Source: Staphylococcus schleiferi
GTDB lineage: Bacteria > Bacillota > Bacilli > Staphylococcales > Staphylococcaceae
Direction: 5' to 3'
Assembly: GCF_900458895.1 (NCBI RefSeq)
Contig: NZ_LR962863.1
Span: 1,674,001-1,738,000 of the forward strand
Length of the DNA: 64,000 bases
The notes below the pieces were generated by a model that was not told the origin of the DNA, searched no databases, and was given only the letters and a program-made list of their open reading frames with translations. The position numbers and the translations under genes are program-made. Position 1 is the stretch's first letter. The number at the start of each line of letters is the position of its first letter. Positions 32,930-47,517 of the stretch are shown in pieces.

Positions 32930-33664
32930 ATGAAAAGACAAGGTAAGCGTTTAGATTATCCTAGAGTAGAAAAAATATTAGATGATGGAACGATTATTGC
33001 TTATGATAAGTATAATCAACTGAATACGGATTTAAATATTCATACATTAACTGATGCCCAACAACATCAAGTTTTTGGTGGCATACTGATTAACACAGCA
33101 GATCAACAAAATAAGTATTATACTGATCGTGATTATCATTATGAACAAGAACAACGAGAAGCACTCAACCAAAGCAAAAGTAGAAACAAATGGCTCTTAT
33201 TCGGCTTTATCATTGTTTTATTACTGTTAGTTGTTTTTATTGTAAAATCTTGCAGTAGTGACGATACACAAAATGAGACATCTGATCAAAATAATGCGAC
33301 GACAAATTCTCAACAAACACCTGACAACAATAAATCAGAAAATCAATATGTGGAACAAAAAGATAAAGAATTACAACAACAAATTCAAGGTACAAAAGAT
33401 AGTATTAAAAATAACCACAGCGATACACAGTCTAAAATTGATCAATTAAAGCAAGAGATTGAAAACTTAAAAAATCATACAAATGATAAACAAGCGAATA
33501 AAGTAGCAAATCAATATGATGATACCGTGGACAATTTACAAAACGCTGAAAAAGAAAGACAAAATGGTAATAACGACGCTATGGAAAAAGAGTTAGAAAA
33601 AGTGAACAAAAAGCTTGATGAAATTACTGAAAAAATTAAGTCTTGGTTTAAAAATGAAGAATAA
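32930..33664 (+). CDS. Single-span membrane protein with extracellular coiled coil, unknown function
   Basis: 244 residues from an ATG preceded by GGAGGATATAC. The cytosolic N-terminal part (about 1-84) has no cysteine and no known motif. One membrane helix (WLLFGFIIVLLLLVVFIV, about 87-104) is followed by KSCSS, an Asn/Gln/Thr-rich linker and a charged coiled coil to the end (SKIDQLKQEIENLKN...). Topology by the positive-inside rule is N-in. A strong terminator follows. Function not recognised. Confidence 0.8.
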   Translation: MKRQGKRLDYPRVEKILDDGTIIAYDKYNQLNTDLNIHTLTDAQQHQVFGGILINTADQQNKYYTDRDYHYEQEQREALNQSKSRNKWLLFGFIIVLLLLVVFIVKSCSSDDTQNETSDQNNATTNSQQTPDNNKSENQYVEQKDKELQQQIQGTKDSIKNNHSDTQSKIDQLKQEIENLKNHTNDKQANKVANQYDDTVDNLQNAEKERQNGNNDAMEKELEKVNKKLDEITEKIKSWFKNEE

Positions 33665-33722
33665 TTTATATTAAAAATGCGTTGACATTTAAAAAAACAC
33701 GGACTTATATCCCAAAATAAAT

Positions 33723-33770
33723 AGCGCTAAGATGACTTTTAATAGAAAATCGTCTTAGCGCTTCTTTTTT
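33723..33770 (+). terminator. Terminator after the coiled-coil membrane protein
   Basis: AGCGCTAAGA-GACTTT pairs with the inverted AAAATCGTCTTAGCGCT and is followed by a T-rich run on the plus strand. Confidence 0.8.
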
Positions 33771-33868
33771 AGGAAAAATACGTATCGTATAACTTTACTT
33801 TCCGAAGTAACAGCCTCAGCCACTTTTCTTTTTCATTCACGCGGTGTTTAACTCCACCCTTTCGGCTT

Positions 33869-34282
33869 CTAGCGTGTCGATTCAGGAAGTGCAAGTTGGA
33901 AATTCACACCAAACTTATCTTGAACCCATGCAAACTCACGATATTGGGGTGGCATTTCTGTTTTAGGCATTAGAATCGCACCACCATCTTTTAAACCATT
34001 ATATAATGTATCCATTTCAAATTGATCTTTGACTGTCACATACAATGACATTGCTGGATTCATTTCAATCTCTGCGCCATTCATATTATCAATCGCCATG
34101 AACACTTGACCATTGAGTGTAAAAATAGAATGTTGTACCTTTCCTGCCTGCTCAGGAATGGTATCATCATATTTCACCATTGTGATAATTTCACTATCTT
34201 GAAATAATGATGTATAACGTTGTATAGCTTCTTCAGCATTCCCATTAAACATTAGAAATGTCGTAATTTTAGGTATTTTCAT
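33869..34282 (-). CDS. VOC-superfamily protein, PhnB/3-dmu-9_3-mt type
   Basis: 137 residues of the vicinal-oxygen-chelate fold as in the PhnB-like group (KITTFLMFNGNAEEAIQRYTSLF at the start, QDKFGVNFQLALPE at the end). Members lack a well-defined substrate; many are annotated wrongly as methyltransferases. The start at 34282 is eight bases from GGAGA; an upstream codon would add six residues overlapping that site. Stand-alone gene between the accessory block and the pyr operon. Confidence 0.82.
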   Translation of the reverse strand: MKIPKITTFLMFNGNAEEAIQRYTSLFQDSEIITMVKYDDTIPEQAGKVQHSIFTLNGQVFMAIDNMNGAEIEMNPAMSLYVTVKDQFEMDTLYNGLKDGGAILMPKTEMPPQYREFAWVQDKFGVNFQLALPESTR

Positions 34283-34538
34283 TTTGATCGTCTCCTTCAT
34301 GCAATATTCGAGAAATGGAACTTTAGGTATTTTAGAAAGGGTAACAACGTCGTTCGTTTAAATTTGAACTTTGTCACCTTTAATTTGTTCGAACCCTACT
34401 TTCCTTTTCTCTGCCCTATGAGATAATAGCTTTTTACAACTATTTCCTCTTTATAACTTTGTTTGATTATTTCTTTTGACTTTCACTCTATATTATAACC
34501 CGTTACAATAAGGTTAAATCATTTTTGGAGGTCATTTT

Positions 34539-34628
34539 ATGATTAGCATGAATTTATTAATACCACTTTTAGTAATGCTTTTAATTATTGTGGGTGGCTG
34601 GTTATTTTTACGTTGGTATTTAAAATAA
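34539..34628 (+). CDS. 29-residue hydrophobic membrane peptide
   Basis: ATG with TGGAGG eight bases upstream, then 29 codons: a short N-terminus (MISMN), one uninterrupted hydrophobic stretch (LLIPLLVMLLIIVGG...) and a basic end (RWYLK). It is too short for usual ORF cut-offs. A TATAAC about 40 bases upstream may be a -10 box. The form suits a type I toxin-like or regulatory single-span peptide; no known family was recognised and no antisense RNA was identified. Confidence 0.6.
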   Translation: MISMNLLIPLLVMLLIIVGGWLFLRWYLK

Positions 34629-34723
34629 TTATACCTATCCTTATATACTTGAATACAACCGATCAATCCTTACAGTATTAAATATAATAGCGATACCATA
34701 ATGAAACGATAAATATAAAGAAG

Positions 34724-34757
34724 CGGGATAGCAATCAAATTGATTTCCTTATCCCGC
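34724..34757 (-). terminator. Terminator of the pyr operon
   Basis: GCGGGATA (34724-34731) pairs with TATCCCGC (34750-34757), with a short inner AATCAA/TTGATT stem. The minus-strand tail is TTCTTTAT. It lies 24 bases after the pyrE stop codon. Confidence 0.75.
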
Positions 34758-34780
34758 GCTTTCTAGTGCGCATCACACAA

Positions 34781-35376
34781 TTAAAGTTGATTACGCCAAT
34801 TAATTAATGTTTCAATATCTGCTTCTGAGATTTTACCTTCAGCTTGTGCAACTTCGATTAACTCATCGTAATGACTCAACGTATAAAAAGGGACTTTGGC
34901 ATCATTAAACATTTCATCAGCTTTACTTAATCCGTATGTAAAGATGGCAACGACGCCTAATACATCCGCTCCAGCCTCACGTAAAGCATTCACTGCTGTA
35001 ATCGATGAACCACCCGTCGAAATTAAATCTTCCACAACCACTACTTTTTTATTGTTACTTAATGCACCTTCTATTTGGTTTTGCTTACCGTGACTTTTAC
35101 TTTTTGAGCGTACATAATTCATCGGCAAACTCATTTTATCTGAGATATAAGCTGCATGTGGAATTCCCGCAGTTGCTGTTCCAGAAACAACTTCAACATC
35201 TGGAAAGTGTTTTTCAATAAGTTGTATTAAACCATCACGGATTGCTTCACGCACTTCAGGATAACCTAACGTCACACGATTATCACAGTAAATCGGCGAC
35301 TTGATACCCGAGCTCCATGTAAACATCTCGCTTGGAGATAAAGAAACTGCTTCAATATCTAATAATGATTTTGCAA

Positions 35377-35389
<13 letters not shown>
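34781..35389 (-). CDS. pyrE: Orotate phosphoribosyltransferase
   Basis: Adds ribose-5-phosphate from PRPP to orotate to give OMP. 202 residues. The PRPP-binding motif [18 protein letters not shown] is present, with [17 protein letters not shown] as the flexible loop. Last gene of the operon; its start overlaps pyrF by 13 bases. Confidence 0.96.
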
Positions 35390-37767
<2,378 letters not shown>

Positions 37768-37778
37768 AACTTAACCTC

Positions 37779-40700
37779 CTACATATTTCTCATAGAGAAT
37801 GTCATACTTTCAATCACATTCGTTAATGCATTTGCTGTATCAAGTGATGTGAGACATGGCACGCCATTTTCTACTGATGCGCGACGAATTTGGAAACCGT
37901 CTCTTTCGATTGTTTTACCTTTAGTCATCGTGTTAATAACAATTTGAACATCGCCATTTTGAATCTTCGTGATGAGATCGTCATGACCGCCAATTTTATC
38001 AACCGTTTGCACTTTAATCGCATGCTCAGCTAATTTTTTAGCTGTGCCCTCTGTCGCTATAATTTTATACCCCACTTCATTCAAACGCTTTGCAATTTTA
38101 ACCATTTCGTCTTTATCTTTATCACTCACAGTAATTAATACCGTTCCATAATCTTTAACTTCCATCCCTGCTGCTGTCAAACCTTTGTAAAGCGCCTTTT
38201 CAAGTGTTAAATCGCGTCCCATGACTTCACCTGTAGATTTCATTTCAGGTCCTAAAGTGATATCTACATTTTTTAATTTATTAAAACTAAATACGGGTGC
38301 TTTAACAAATACCCCTTCTTGATAAGGTTGAATACCGGGTTCAAAACCGAGTTCCGCTAATTTTTGTCCCATAATGGCTTTCATAGCAAGCTGTGCCATT
38401 GGAATTTCAGTAATTTTACTTAAAAATGGGACTGTTCGACTTGATCTTGGATTCACTTCTAAAACATATACCCCATCATGTGCAAGGACGAACTGGATGT
38501 TAATTAAGCCGATAACATTTAGTCCTTTTGCCAGTTTAATTGTATAAGCTTCAAGCGTATCAATCTCATCTTGAGTTAACGTTTGTGGTGGGTATACCGC
38601 AATGGAGTCTCCAGAGTGAACACCAGCACGTTCAATATGTTCCATGATTCCCGGAATAATAACCGTGTCACCATCACAAATGGCATCAACTTCTATTTCT
38701 TTACCTGTTAGGTAACGGTCCACTAATACAGGGTGTTCAGGACTCGCTTTAACCGCTTCTTTCATATAGTTTTCTAACTCGTCATCGTTATAAACAATTT
38801 CCATTGCGCGTCCGCCTAATACGTAAGACGGTCTTACAACTACTGGATAACCGATGTCTCTCGCATTAGCCAAAGCTTCTTCAGCTGAAGTTGCTGTTTT
38901 CCCTTTTGGTTGTGGTACTTGAATTTGGTTGAGCAAAGCTTCAAACTCTTTTCGGTCTTCAGCGCGATTTAAATTCTCTAATGATGTTCCTAAAATTTCC
39001 ACACCATATTTTGCTAATTTATCAGCAAGGTTGATTGCAGTTTGACCACCAAACTGAACGACAACACCTTTAGGACGTTCTAAGTTAATAATGTTCATAA
39101 CGTCTTCTTCTGTTAATGGTTCAAAATAAAGCTTATCTGAGATAGAGAAATCTGTTGACACTGTTTCTGGATTGTTATTGACGATAATAGCTTCATAGCC
39201 GGCATTTTGGATAGCCCAAACTGCGTGTACCGTTGCATAGTCAAACTCTACACCTTGACCAATACGAATCGGACCTGAACCTAAAACAATAATTTTTTCT
39301 TTTTCTGTAACGATAGACTCATTTTCTTCTTCGTAAGTTCCATAATAATATGGCGTTGCAGATTCGAATTCAGCTGCACATGTATCCACCATTTTATATA
39401 CTGGATTAATATGATGTTTTTGACGTAGTTGATATACCGCTTCCTCTGTCATTTCAAAGCGATGTGCGATGACACGATCACTGAAGCCAAAACGCTTCGC
39501 AAATCTTAAATAATCGATATCCCCTTTGTTTTCTTTTAACGCATGTTCCATGTCGATGATGTTTTTAAATTTATTTAAGAAGAAGTAATCGATACGTGTC
39601 ATTTCATGAAGTTCTTCGAGTGTTGTTCCTCTGCGAATCGCTTCACCAATAAAGAATAAACGCTCATCATCTTGGGCTTGAATTCGAGATTTAATGTAAT
39701 CCAAATCATAAGATTCACCGTTAGGTAAACCTAAATGATGGACGCCATACTCCAATGAACGAATCGCCTTTAATAATGATTCTTCATATGTACGACCGAT
39801 TGACATGACTTCTCCAGTCGCTTTCATTTGTGTGCCGAGCTCACGTTCACCTTTTTCAAATTTATCAAACGGAAAGCGTGGAATTTTTGATACGATATAA
39901 TCCAAACTTGGTTCAAATGCCGCGTAAGATGTCCCAGTAACAGGGTTTTTCATTTCATCTAATGTGAGCCCTACAGCGATTTTAGCAGCGAGTTTTGCAA
40001 TCGGGTAGCCGGTTGCTTTTGAAGCTAATGCAGATGAACGAGATACACGTGGATTCACTTCAATGATATAGTACTGCATTGAATGTGGATCAAGGGCAAG
40101 TTGAACGTTACAACCACCTTCAATACCTAAAGCACGAATGACTTTAAGAGAAACATCACGTAACATTTGATATTCCACGTCTGATAGTGTTTGACTTGGC
40201 GCCACAACAACAGAATCTCCTGTATGAATACCAACAGGGTCAATATTTTCCATATTACATACAACAATTGCGTTATCATTTTTATCGCGCATCACTTCGT
40301 ATTCAATTTCTTTAAAGCCTGCTATTGATTTTTCAATTAAACATTGCGTTGCTGGGCTGTATTTCAATCCATTAGAAACCACTTCATGTAATTCCTCATC
40401 GTTATGGCAAATACCACCACCTGTTCCTCCCATTGTGAAGGCAGGTCGAACGATCAATGGATAACCAACTTTATTTTTAAATTCGATTGCTTGTTCAAGC
40501 GTGTTTACAATATCACTCTCTGGTACAGGCACATCCAGTTCATTCATCAAGCTACGGAATAATTCACGGTCTTCAGCTTGTTCAATAGAAGATAGTTTTG
40601 TACCTAAAAGTTGAACATGATTGGATTCCAACACACCGCTTTCGTGAAGTTCAATCGCCATGTTTAATCCTGTTTGTCCACCTAATGTAGGCAGTAATGC

Positions 40701-40952
40701 ATCAGGTTGTTCTTTACGGATGATGCGTGCAATAAAATCATGTGTTAAGGGTTCAATATAGACTTTATCCGCAATTTCTTTATCCGTCATAATCGTAGCA
40801 GGATTCGAGTTCACTAAAATGACACGATAGCCTTCTTCTTTAAGTGCTAAACAAGCTTGTGTGCCAGCGTAATCAAATTCTGCTGCTTGACCAATAATAA
40901 TAGGTCCTGAACCTATCACAAGAATCGTTTCAATGTCATTTCTTTTAGGCAT
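37779..40952 (-). CDS. carB: Carbamoyl-phosphate synthase large chain
   Basis: Makes carbamoyl phosphate from bicarbonate, ammonia and two ATP. 1057 residues, the pyrimidine-operon length. Two homologous ATP-grasp halves ([19 protein letters not shown] near residue 14 and [19 protein letters not shown] near 556), each with a [10 protein letters not shown] or [14 protein letters not shown] loop. An allosteric MGS-like domain forms the C-terminal 120 residues. The start overlaps carA by eight bases. Confidence 0.97.
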   Translation of the reverse strand: MPKRNDIETILVIGSGPIIIGQAAEFDYAGTQACLALKEEGYRVILVNSNPATIMTDKEIADKVYIEPLTHDFIARIIRKEQPDALLPTLGGQTGLNMAIELHESGVLESNHVQLLGTKLSSIEQAEDRELFRSLMNELDVPVPESDIVNTLEQAIEFKNKVGYPLIVRPAFTMGGTGGGICHNDEELHEVVSNGLKYSPATQCLIEKSIAGFKEIEYEVMRDKNDNAIVVCNMENIDPVGIHTGDSVVVAPSQTLSDVEYQMLRDVSLKVIRALGIEGGCNVQLALDPHSMQYYIIEVNPRVSRSSALASKATGYPIAKLAAKIAVGLTLDEMKNPVTGTSYAAFEPSLDYIVSKIPRFPFDKFEKGERELGTQMKATGEVMSIGRTYEESLLKAIRSLEYGVHHLGLPNGESYDLDYIKSRIQAQDDERLFFIGEAIRRGTTLEELHEMTRIDYFFLNKFKNIIDMEHALKENKGDIDYLRFAKRFGFSDRVIAHRFEMTEEAVYQLRQKHHINPVYKMVDTCAAEFESATPYYYGTYEEENESIVTEKEKIIVLGSGPIRIGQGVEFDYATVHAVWAIQNAGYEAIIVNNNPETVSTDFSISDKLYFEPLTEEDVMNIINLERPKGVVVQFGGQTAINLADKLAKYGVEILGTSLENLNRAEDRKEFEALLNQIQVPQPKGKTATSAEEALANARDIGYPVVVRPSYVLGGRAMEIVYNDDELENYMKEAVKASPEHPVLVDRYLTGKEIEVDAICDGDTVIIPGIMEHIERAGVHSGDSIAVYPPQTLTQDEIDTLEAYTIKLAKGLNVIGLINIQFVLAHDGVYVLEVNPRSSRTVPFLSKITEIPMAQLAMKAIMGQKLAELGFEPGIQPYQEGVFVKAPVFSFNKLKNVDITLGPEMKSTGEVMGRDLTLEKALYKGLTAAGMEVKDYGTVLITVSDKDKDEMVKIAKRLNEVGYKIIATEGTAKKLAEHAIKVQTVDKIGGHDDLITKIQNGDVQIVINTMTKGKTIERDGFQIRRASVENGVPCLTSLDTANALTNVIESMTFSMRNM

Positions 40953-42045
40953 AAGTAACGCGCTCCTTTTGTTTATTTTGTTGCATCATTTCAACAAACT
41001 GATCGAATAAGTAATTAGAATCTGTTGGTCCAGGACAAGCTTCTGGGTGATATTGCACCGAAAATGCAGGTAACGTTTTATGTTTAAGTCCTTCAACTGT
41101 ACCGTCATTTATAGCGATATGTGTAATCTCTAAATCTGTGTTTTCAATAGATGCTGCATCAATGGCATAACCATGGTTTTGACTCGTAAGTGCTATTTTC
41201 CCAGTTTTTAAATCTTTTACTGGGTGATTCGCGCCACGGTGTCCAAACTTCATTTTGAATGACTTTGCACCTTGAGATAAGGCAAATAATTGATGGCCTA
41301 AACAAATTCCGAAGAATGGAATTTTACCTAAAATACCATTAATCATTTCAAGAGCAACTTCGACATCCTCTGGGTCTCCAGGTCCATTGGATAACATAAC
41401 ACCGTCTGGACGCATTTTAAGAATTTCATCAGCTGAAGTATCATAAGGAACGACTGTCACTTCACACCCACGTGCATTTAATTCACGCACAATATTTTGT
41501 TTTTTACCGAAATCTACAAGTACCACGCGAAGATCAAATCCCGTTGAAACATAAGGCGTTTTTGTAGAAACTGTTGGCACCTCTGTTCTAGGGAAAGTCA
41601 TTGTTTGTAGTTTTTGAATCATTTCATCAATTTCTGTTTCATGGTCTACAAAAGCAGCTTTTAAAACCCCATGCTGACGAATTTTTTTCGTAATACTTCT
41701 TGTATCTACACCACTTATACCGGGGATGTCGTATTCTTTCAAAACTTCATCTATCGACTTTTGCGCCCGAAAATTACTTGGTGTCGTACAAGCTTCTTTA
41801 ACCACAACACCATTTAATGTAGGCGTCAATGATTCGAAATCATCACGATTGATCCCATAGTTGCCAATAAGTGGATAAGTAAATGTAATAATTTGCCCTG
41901 TATACGAAGGGTCTGAAATTGTTTCTTGATATCCTGTCATTGCAGTGTTAAAAACAATCTCACCTTGTGTTAAGCGGTCTGATCCTAATTTAAATCCAGT
42001 ATAATGTGAGCCATCTTCTAACACGAGATAACGTTTTTCAAACAT
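40945..42045 (-). CDS. carA: Carbamoyl-phosphate synthase small chain
   Basis: Glutaminase subunit, 366 residues. The N-terminal interface domain ends near residue 170. The class I glutamine amidotransferase has nucleophile Cys in [13 protein letters not shown] and the His-x-Glu in [11 protein letters not shown]. Two bases after pyrC. Confidence 0.97.
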   Translation of the reverse strand: MFEKRYLVLEDGSHYTGFKLGSDRLTQGEIVFNTAMTGYQETISDPSYTGQIITFTYPLIGNYGINRDDFESLTPTLNGVVVKEACTTPSNFRAQKSIDEVLKEYDIPGISGVDTRSITKKIRQHGVLKAAFVDHETEIDEMIQKLQTMTFPRTEVPTVSTKTPYVSTGFDLRVVLVDFGKKQNIVRELNARGCEVTVVPYDTSADEILKMRPDGVMLSNGPGDPEDVEVALEMINGILGKIPFFGICLGHQLFALSQGAKSFKMKFGHRGANHPVKDLKTGKIALTSQNHGYAIDAASIENTDLEITHIAINDGTVEGLKHKTLPAFSVQYHPEACPGPTDSNYLFDQFVEMMQQNKQKERVTYA

Positions 42046-42047
42046 CT

Positions 42048-43322
42048 TTATTTTGCCCCCTCATAACAAATATGTCCTTCTACCATTGTTAAAATAGGAT
42101 TACCGTATACTTTTTCTCCTAAGAATGGTGTATTCGATGCTTTAGACAAGAAATCTTCTGCTTTAATTTCGTATTCGTCTTCTAAATTAATCAACGTTAA
42201 ATCTGCTAAGCCACCTTCTTCTAAACGACCGTATGGTAAGTCAAAAGTTTGTGCAGGTTTCGTTGTTAAGTAGTCTACAAGTTGTTGTAATGACCAGTCT
42301 CCATTTTTAACAAAGTGCGTGTACAATAATGGGAATGCCGTCTCACTACCCACAATACCGAATGGTGCACGTGTCATAGGTTGTGCTTTTTCTTCTGCTG
42401 CGTGTGGCGCATGATCTGTTGCAATGCAGTCAATTGTGCCATCTAATAAACCTTCCAATAACGCCGCTCTATCTTCGTGACTTCTTAATGGCGGATTCAT
42501 TTTATAGATCGCATTGTCACCTGGAATATCATCCTCTGTTAGTAAAAGATGATGAGGTGTGACTTCTGCTGTTACTGGAATACCTGCTTTTTTAGCATCT
42601 CTAATCACGCGTACACTTTCTTTTGTAGAAACATGACAAACATGATAGTGACACCCTGTTGCTTCACTCAACAAAACATCACGAGCAATTTGGACAGATT
42701 CACAAATATTTGGAATCCCCGGAATACCGAGCGCTTTACTTCTTTTACCTTCATGCATAGCACCACCGTAAATCAAACTATTGTCTTCACAGTGGGCAAC
42801 GACAGCTTTATTTTGAGCTTTAGCTTGTTGCATTGCTTCATACATCATTGAAGCTTGTTGGACACCCACACCATCATCTGTAAAAGCAAAAGCACCATTT
42901 TCTGTAAGTGCTTTAAAATCTACATGCGCTCTCCCAGCCTGTCTTACAGTGATTGACGCATAAGGTAGTACACGTACATGCGCACTTTTAGCAATTAATT
43001 CATTCAAATGCGTTAAATTTTCTATAGAATCAGGAACAGGCTTTGTATTAGGCATCGGACAAACAGTTGTAAAACCACCGCGAGCCACTGCACGCGTTCC
43101 TGTTTCAATCGTTTCTTTGTATTCACCACCAGGTTCTCTTAAATGTACATGGACATCGATAAACCCTGGAGATAAGAAATGACCTTTCGCATCGATGACA
43201 GTCATTTCATCTGTTGCTTCTATTGATTCAGCAATTTGCTTGATTGTTTTACCTTCAATCAAAACATCTACCTTTTTTAATTGACCTGCTTCTAACATTT
43301 TTGCATTTTGAATTAATTTCAT
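42048..43322 (-). CDS. pyrC: Dihydroorotase
   Basis: Cyclises carbamoyl aspartate to dihydroorotate. 424 residues, class I. Metal ligands: [14 protein letters not shown] (HxH), [19 protein letters not shown] and TDHAPH. Also ends in the family beta-sandwich. Starts 15 bases after pyrB. Confidence 0.96.
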   Translation of the reverse strand: MKLIQNAKMLEAGQLKKVDVLIEGKTIKQIAESIEATDEMTVIDAKGHFLSPGFIDVHVHLREPGGEYKETIETGTRAVARGGFTTVCPMPNTKPVPDSIENLTHLNELIAKSAHVRVLPYASITVRQAGRAHVDFKALTENGAFAFTDDGVGVQQASMMYEAMQQAKAQNKAVVAHCEDNSLIYGGAMHEGKRSKALGIPGIPNICESVQIARDVLLSEATGCHYHVCHVSTKESVRVIRDAKKAGIPVTAEVTPHHLLLTEDDIPGDNAIYKMNPPLRSHEDRAALLEGLLDGTIDCIATDHAPHAAEEKAQPMTRAPFGIVGSETAFPLLYTHFVKNGDWSLQQLVDYLTTKPAQTFDLPYGRLEEGGLADLTLINLEDEYEIKAEDFLSKASNTPFLGEKVYGNPILTMVEGHICYEGAK

Positions 43323-43337
43323 ATCCGATTCTCTCCC

Positions 43338-44228
<891 letters not shown>

Positions 44229-44235
44229 CTAATGT

Positions 44236-45528
44236 TTATCGTTTTGGTAAGAGTAAATTCAATAAAATACCTGCTGTTGCTGATAATGCCATACCTTCAA
44301 TAGTTAATTTGACACCTAAATCAGATAAGTTAAGCATCATATTTCCAATTCCTATTACTAAAATGACTGAAGCAATGACAAGATTACGATTTTGAGCAAA
44401 ATCCACTTGGCTTTCTACGAGCATTCTTAAACCACTCGCTGCGATTGTTCCAAATAATAAGATTGACACACCGCCCATTACTGGTGTCGGGATAGATGAA
44501 ATCAATGCTGTAAATTTACCTACAAAACCTAGCATGATGGCAAATACCGCAGCACCACCGATGACATAAATACTGTAAATTTTTGTAATGGCCAACACAC
44601 CAATGTTTTCACCGTAAGTTGTACTTGGTGGTCCACCGATAATACTTGAAAACATTGTTGAAACCCCGTCGCCGATGATTGAGCGATGTAAACCTGGATC
44701 TTCGAAGAAATTACGTCCTACGATTTTATTGATGACCATTTGGTGACCAATATGTTCACTAACTGTTACAAATACAATAGGCAACATGATGGTGATCAAA
44801 CCGAGGTGAATGGAAGGATGATAATCAGCAAATGGTAAGTAAATGTCCGGGAACTGGAACCATGCTGCTTTTTCAACTGGCTTAAAGTCCACTATTCCAA
44901 ACATAATCGCTGTAATATATCCTACGACTATACCTATGAGTACAGGTATCAGTGAAAAGAAGCCTTTCGCAAATCCTTGAACAATCAAAGTGACTAATAA
45001 TGTAATACCTGCAACTGCAATATAACTGAGGTTGTAGCCTTTCATATCTCCTGCATTTTCAAACATCACCATATTAACAGCAGTTGGTGCAAGGCTAAGA
45101 CCAATGACCATAATGACAGGACCGACAACAACGGGTGGTAAGAGATGCATTAACCAGTTAATCCCGCTTAACTTAATGGCAATCCCAATAATGACGTACA
45201 TCACACCACTCATGAATAAGGCTACAAGCATATCGCCTAAGCTATTTGTGCTCAAACCTGTAATAATCGGTGTGATAAAAGCGAAACTAGAGCCTAAATA
45301 TGCAGGAATCTTTCCTTTCGTTATTAATATGTAGAATAATGTACCAATTCCTGATGCAAGCAAGGCCGATGATACTGGAAGGCCAGTGAGAAACGGAACA
45401 AGTACCGTGGCACCAAACATCGCAAATAAGTGCTGCAAACTTAAAAATGCCCATTGCCCCGCTTTTGGTCTTTCATTCACATCGAGTACCGGTTGTACGG
45501 TACGTTTAAACATTTGATCGTTTTCCAT
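44236..45528 (-). CDS. pyrP: Uracil permease
   Basis: Nucleobase:cation symporter-2 family, imports uracil. About 430 residues, with 12-14 membrane helices. The family marks LQHLFAMFGATVLVP near the start and the QVDFAQNRNLVIASVIL segment near the end are present. The start ATG 45528 (MENDQMFKRTVQ) has AAAGGAAG seven bases upstream; a longer reading into the terminator hairpin is not credible. Preceded by the second PyrR attenuator. Confidence 0.94.
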   Translation of the reverse strand: MENDQMFKRTVQPVLDVNERPKAGQWAFLSLQHLFAMFGATVLVPFLTGLPVSSALLASGIGTLFYILITKGKIPAYLGSSFAFITPIITGLSTNSLGDMLVALFMSGVMYVIIGIAIKLSGINWLMHLLPPVVVGPVIMVIGLSLAPTAVNMVMFENAGDMKGYNLSYIAVAGITLLVTLIVQGFAKGFFSLIPVLIGIVVGYITAIMFGIVDFKPVEKAAWFQFPDIYLPFADYHPSIHLGLITIMLPIVFVTVSEHIGHQMVINKIVGRNFFEDPGLHRSIIGDGVSTMFSSIIGGPPSTTYGENIGVLAITKIYSIYVIGGAAVFAIMLGFVGKFTALISSIPTPVMGGVSILLFGTIAASGLRMLVESQVDFAQNRNLVIASVILVIGIGNMMLNLSDLGVKLTIEGMALSATAGILLNLLLPKR

Positions 45529-45547
45529 AGTTTTCTTCCTTTCGCAT

Positions 45548-45695
45548 AAAAAAAGTCTCTTCACCTTTTTAAGGTAAGAGACTGAGGTTTGACATCTATA
45601 CATTTCATCCATTATCGCCTATACAAATACAACATTTGAATAGCATAAAATGAATCAAATAGGATGTGCTCGTCCTTTGTCAGTCTCTCGTACTG
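45548..45695 (-). promoter_or_regulatory. PyrR attenuator between pyrR and pyrP
   Basis: Order on the minus strand: the PyrR-loop-like stem CAGT-ACGAGAG-ACTG (45681-45695), followed by AAAGGACG; then the terminator AGTCTCTT...AAGAGACT (45554-45583) and a T-run (45548-45553). UMP-bound PyrR would favour the terminator. The loop is diverged from the upstream copy (ACGAGAGACT rather than CCTGTGAGGCT). Confidence 0.75.
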
Positions 45696-45707
45696 AATTA
45701 AAAGGCT

Positions 45708-46235
45708 TTATGTGATGACAACGGCATTGCGCTGGTCAATTTCATTTAAATAAACACTGACAGATTCTTCATGTGAAGTCGGTATGTTTTTACCAACGAA
45801 GTCAGCGCGTATTGGTAACTCTCGATGACCACGATCGACCAGTGTAGCAAGCCCTATCTTTTTAGGTCTTGTATACATTAAAATCGCATCAAGTGAGGCT
45901 CTAACTGTTCGACCTGTGTATAAAACATCGTCCACAATGATGACTACACGATTCGTTAAGTCTGCATTAATTTCAAAAGTCTTGTTTAACTGTTGAATTC
46001 TTGCGTCAATATCATCTCGAAAGTCAGTAATATCTATCGTGCCAGTTGGGACTTCGACTTCTTCAATTTGTTGAATCTTTTGTTGAATACGTTTTGCCAG
46101 ATACTCTCCGCGCGTTTTAATACCAAGTAACGCTAAGTTGTCTGATCCTTTATTATATTCTAAGATTTCATGAGCAATACGTGTTAGCGTACGATTTATC
46201 GCCGATTCATCTAAAATCACACGTTCAACCAACAT
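45708..46235 (-). CDS. pyrR: Pyrimidine operon attenuator PyrR
   Basis: RNA-binding regulator with weak uracil phosphoribosyltransferase activity. 175 residues. The PRPP motif is [35 protein letters not shown] and [19 protein letters not shown] are typical. It binds the leader hairpins described before and after it, and so controls its own operon. Confidence 0.96.
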   Translation of the reverse strand: MLVERVILDESAINRTLTRIAHEILEYNKGSDNLALLGIKTRGEYLAKRIQQKIQQIEEVEVPTGTIDITDFRDDIDARIQQLNKTFEINADLTNRVVIIVDDVLYTGRTVRASLDAILMYTRPKKIGLATLVDRGHRELPIRADFVGKNIPTSHEESVSVYLNEIDQRNAVVIT

Positions 46236-46249
46236 TATTCACTCCTAAC

Positions 46250-46430
46250 AAAAAACTCGTGTCTTTAATAGACACGAGTTTAGAATAAGCAAAATTCGTC
46301 ATATCCTGATCGAAATATTTTAACGTCTCTCGTACGTTTAAAACACATTCTTATTTAGGATAGAAAAGATTTTTACGTTCTCTATTCATGTCTTTTGAGC
46401 CTCACAGGACTCTACATTAAAGACGTTTGT
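46250..46430 (-). promoter_or_regulatory. PyrR attenuator upstream of pyrR
   Basis: On the minus strand the leader begins with a stem GTCTTT...AAAAGAC holding AGTCCTGTGAGGCTC (46397-46411), a close match to the known PyrR-binding core AGUCCnGnGAGGCU. The terminator AAACTCGTGTCTATTAAAGACACGAGTTTTTT (arms about 46254-46281) ends just before the pyrR ribosome site. Confidence 0.88.
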
Positions 46431-46431
46431 T

Positions 46432-46459
46432 TTTATAATTTTTCTTAAAACAATGGTAA
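46432..46459 (-). promoter_or_regulatory. Promoter of the pyr operon
   Basis: TTACCA (46454-46459) and TATAAA (46432-46437) with 16 bases between them put the transcript start right at the PyrR-binding stem. A second pair, TTTACA with TACCAT at 17 bases, overlaps it upstream. Confidence 0.5.
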
Positions 46460-46597
46460 CGCTTTTTACAGGACTTGTAAAGCCTATATAGTAAGTTTTC
46501 TAATTTTCTAATCGTTGCACATGATAGAAAAATTCACTATTAGAACTTTTGAGGTTAATTTCATCCATCATCGTGATTATACACTCTACAATTAAGC

Positions 46598-47515
46598 TTA
46601 TTTCTCTTCTTTTCTTAATTGTCCTAATAACTGTTCAAACGTTTCGGGTAACGGTGCAACACGTTCAATATACGCTCCTGTACGTGGATGATTAAATCCA
46701 ATTACACCTGCATGTAACGCTTGACCCCCGATATCTAACGTTTTCTTAGGACCATATTTCGGATCCCCTACAAGTGGATAACCGATATATTTCATATGCA
46801 CACGAATTTGGTGTGTACGTCCTGTTTCCAATTGACATTCGACTAATGTGTAGTTTTTAAAATTTTCTATTACATTAAAATGCGTAACAGCTTCTTTTCC
46901 ATCATCTTCAACTGCCATCGCCTGTCTATCATTTTTATTTCGTCCTATTGGCGCATCTATCGTGCCAAATTCATGCGGGATATGTCCATGAACAAGCGCC
47001 GTATATTTACGCGTAACCGTTTTAGCCATTAATTGTTCAACAAGACTTCGATGTGCCACATCATTTTTAGCAACCATTAATAAACCTGACGTATCTTTGT
47101 CAATACGGTGCACAATCCCAGGTCGAATCTCACCATTAATGCCTGATAAGTTTTTAATTTGATACATCAAACCATTTACGAGTGTTCCTGAGTAGTGTCC
47201 TGCTGACGGATGAACGACCATCCCTTTAGGTTTATAGACGATAGCGACATCTTCATCTTCATAATAAATATCTAAGTTTAAATTTTCTGGTTGTATATCT
47301 GCCTCTACCACTTCTTTTTCCGTTACTTCTACGTGATCTCCCGTTTTAAGTTTATAATTGGATTTAATGGTTTTCCCATTCACTTGAACTAAGCCTTCTT
47401 TAATCCAATCTTGTATTTGACTACGAGACCACTCTGAGTTAAATTCCGGTAAAATTTTATCTATACGCTGTAAATGGTGGGCTTCGTTATCAATTGTAAA
47501 TTCATGCTTTTCCAT
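46598..47515 (-). CDS. rluD: Ribosomal large-subunit pseudouridine synthase, RluD type
   Basis: 305 residues. An N-terminal S4 RNA-binding domain (WSRSQIQDWIKEGLVQVNG) precedes the synthase domain with GIVHRIDKDTSGLLMVAKN (catalytic Asp in HRIDKDTSG) and LETGRTHQIRVHM. Two bases after lspA. Which uridines it modifies is inferred from the family. Confidence 0.92.
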   Translation of the reverse strand: MEKHEFTIDNEAHHLQRIDKILPEFNSEWSRSQIQDWIKEGLVQVNGKTIKSNYKLKTGDHVEVTEKEVVEADIQPENLNLDIYYEDEDVAIVYKPKGMVVHPSAGHYSGTLVNGLMYQIKNLSGINGEIRPGIVHRIDKDTSGLLMVAKNDVAHRSLVEQLMAKTVTRKYTALVHGHIPHEFGTIDAPIGRNKNDRQAMAVEDDGKEAVTHFNVIENFKNYTLVECQLETGRTHQIRVHMKYIGYPLVGDPKYGPKKTLDIGGQALHAGVIGFNHPRTGAYIERVAPLPETFEQLLGQLRKEEK

Positions 47516-47517
47516 TA

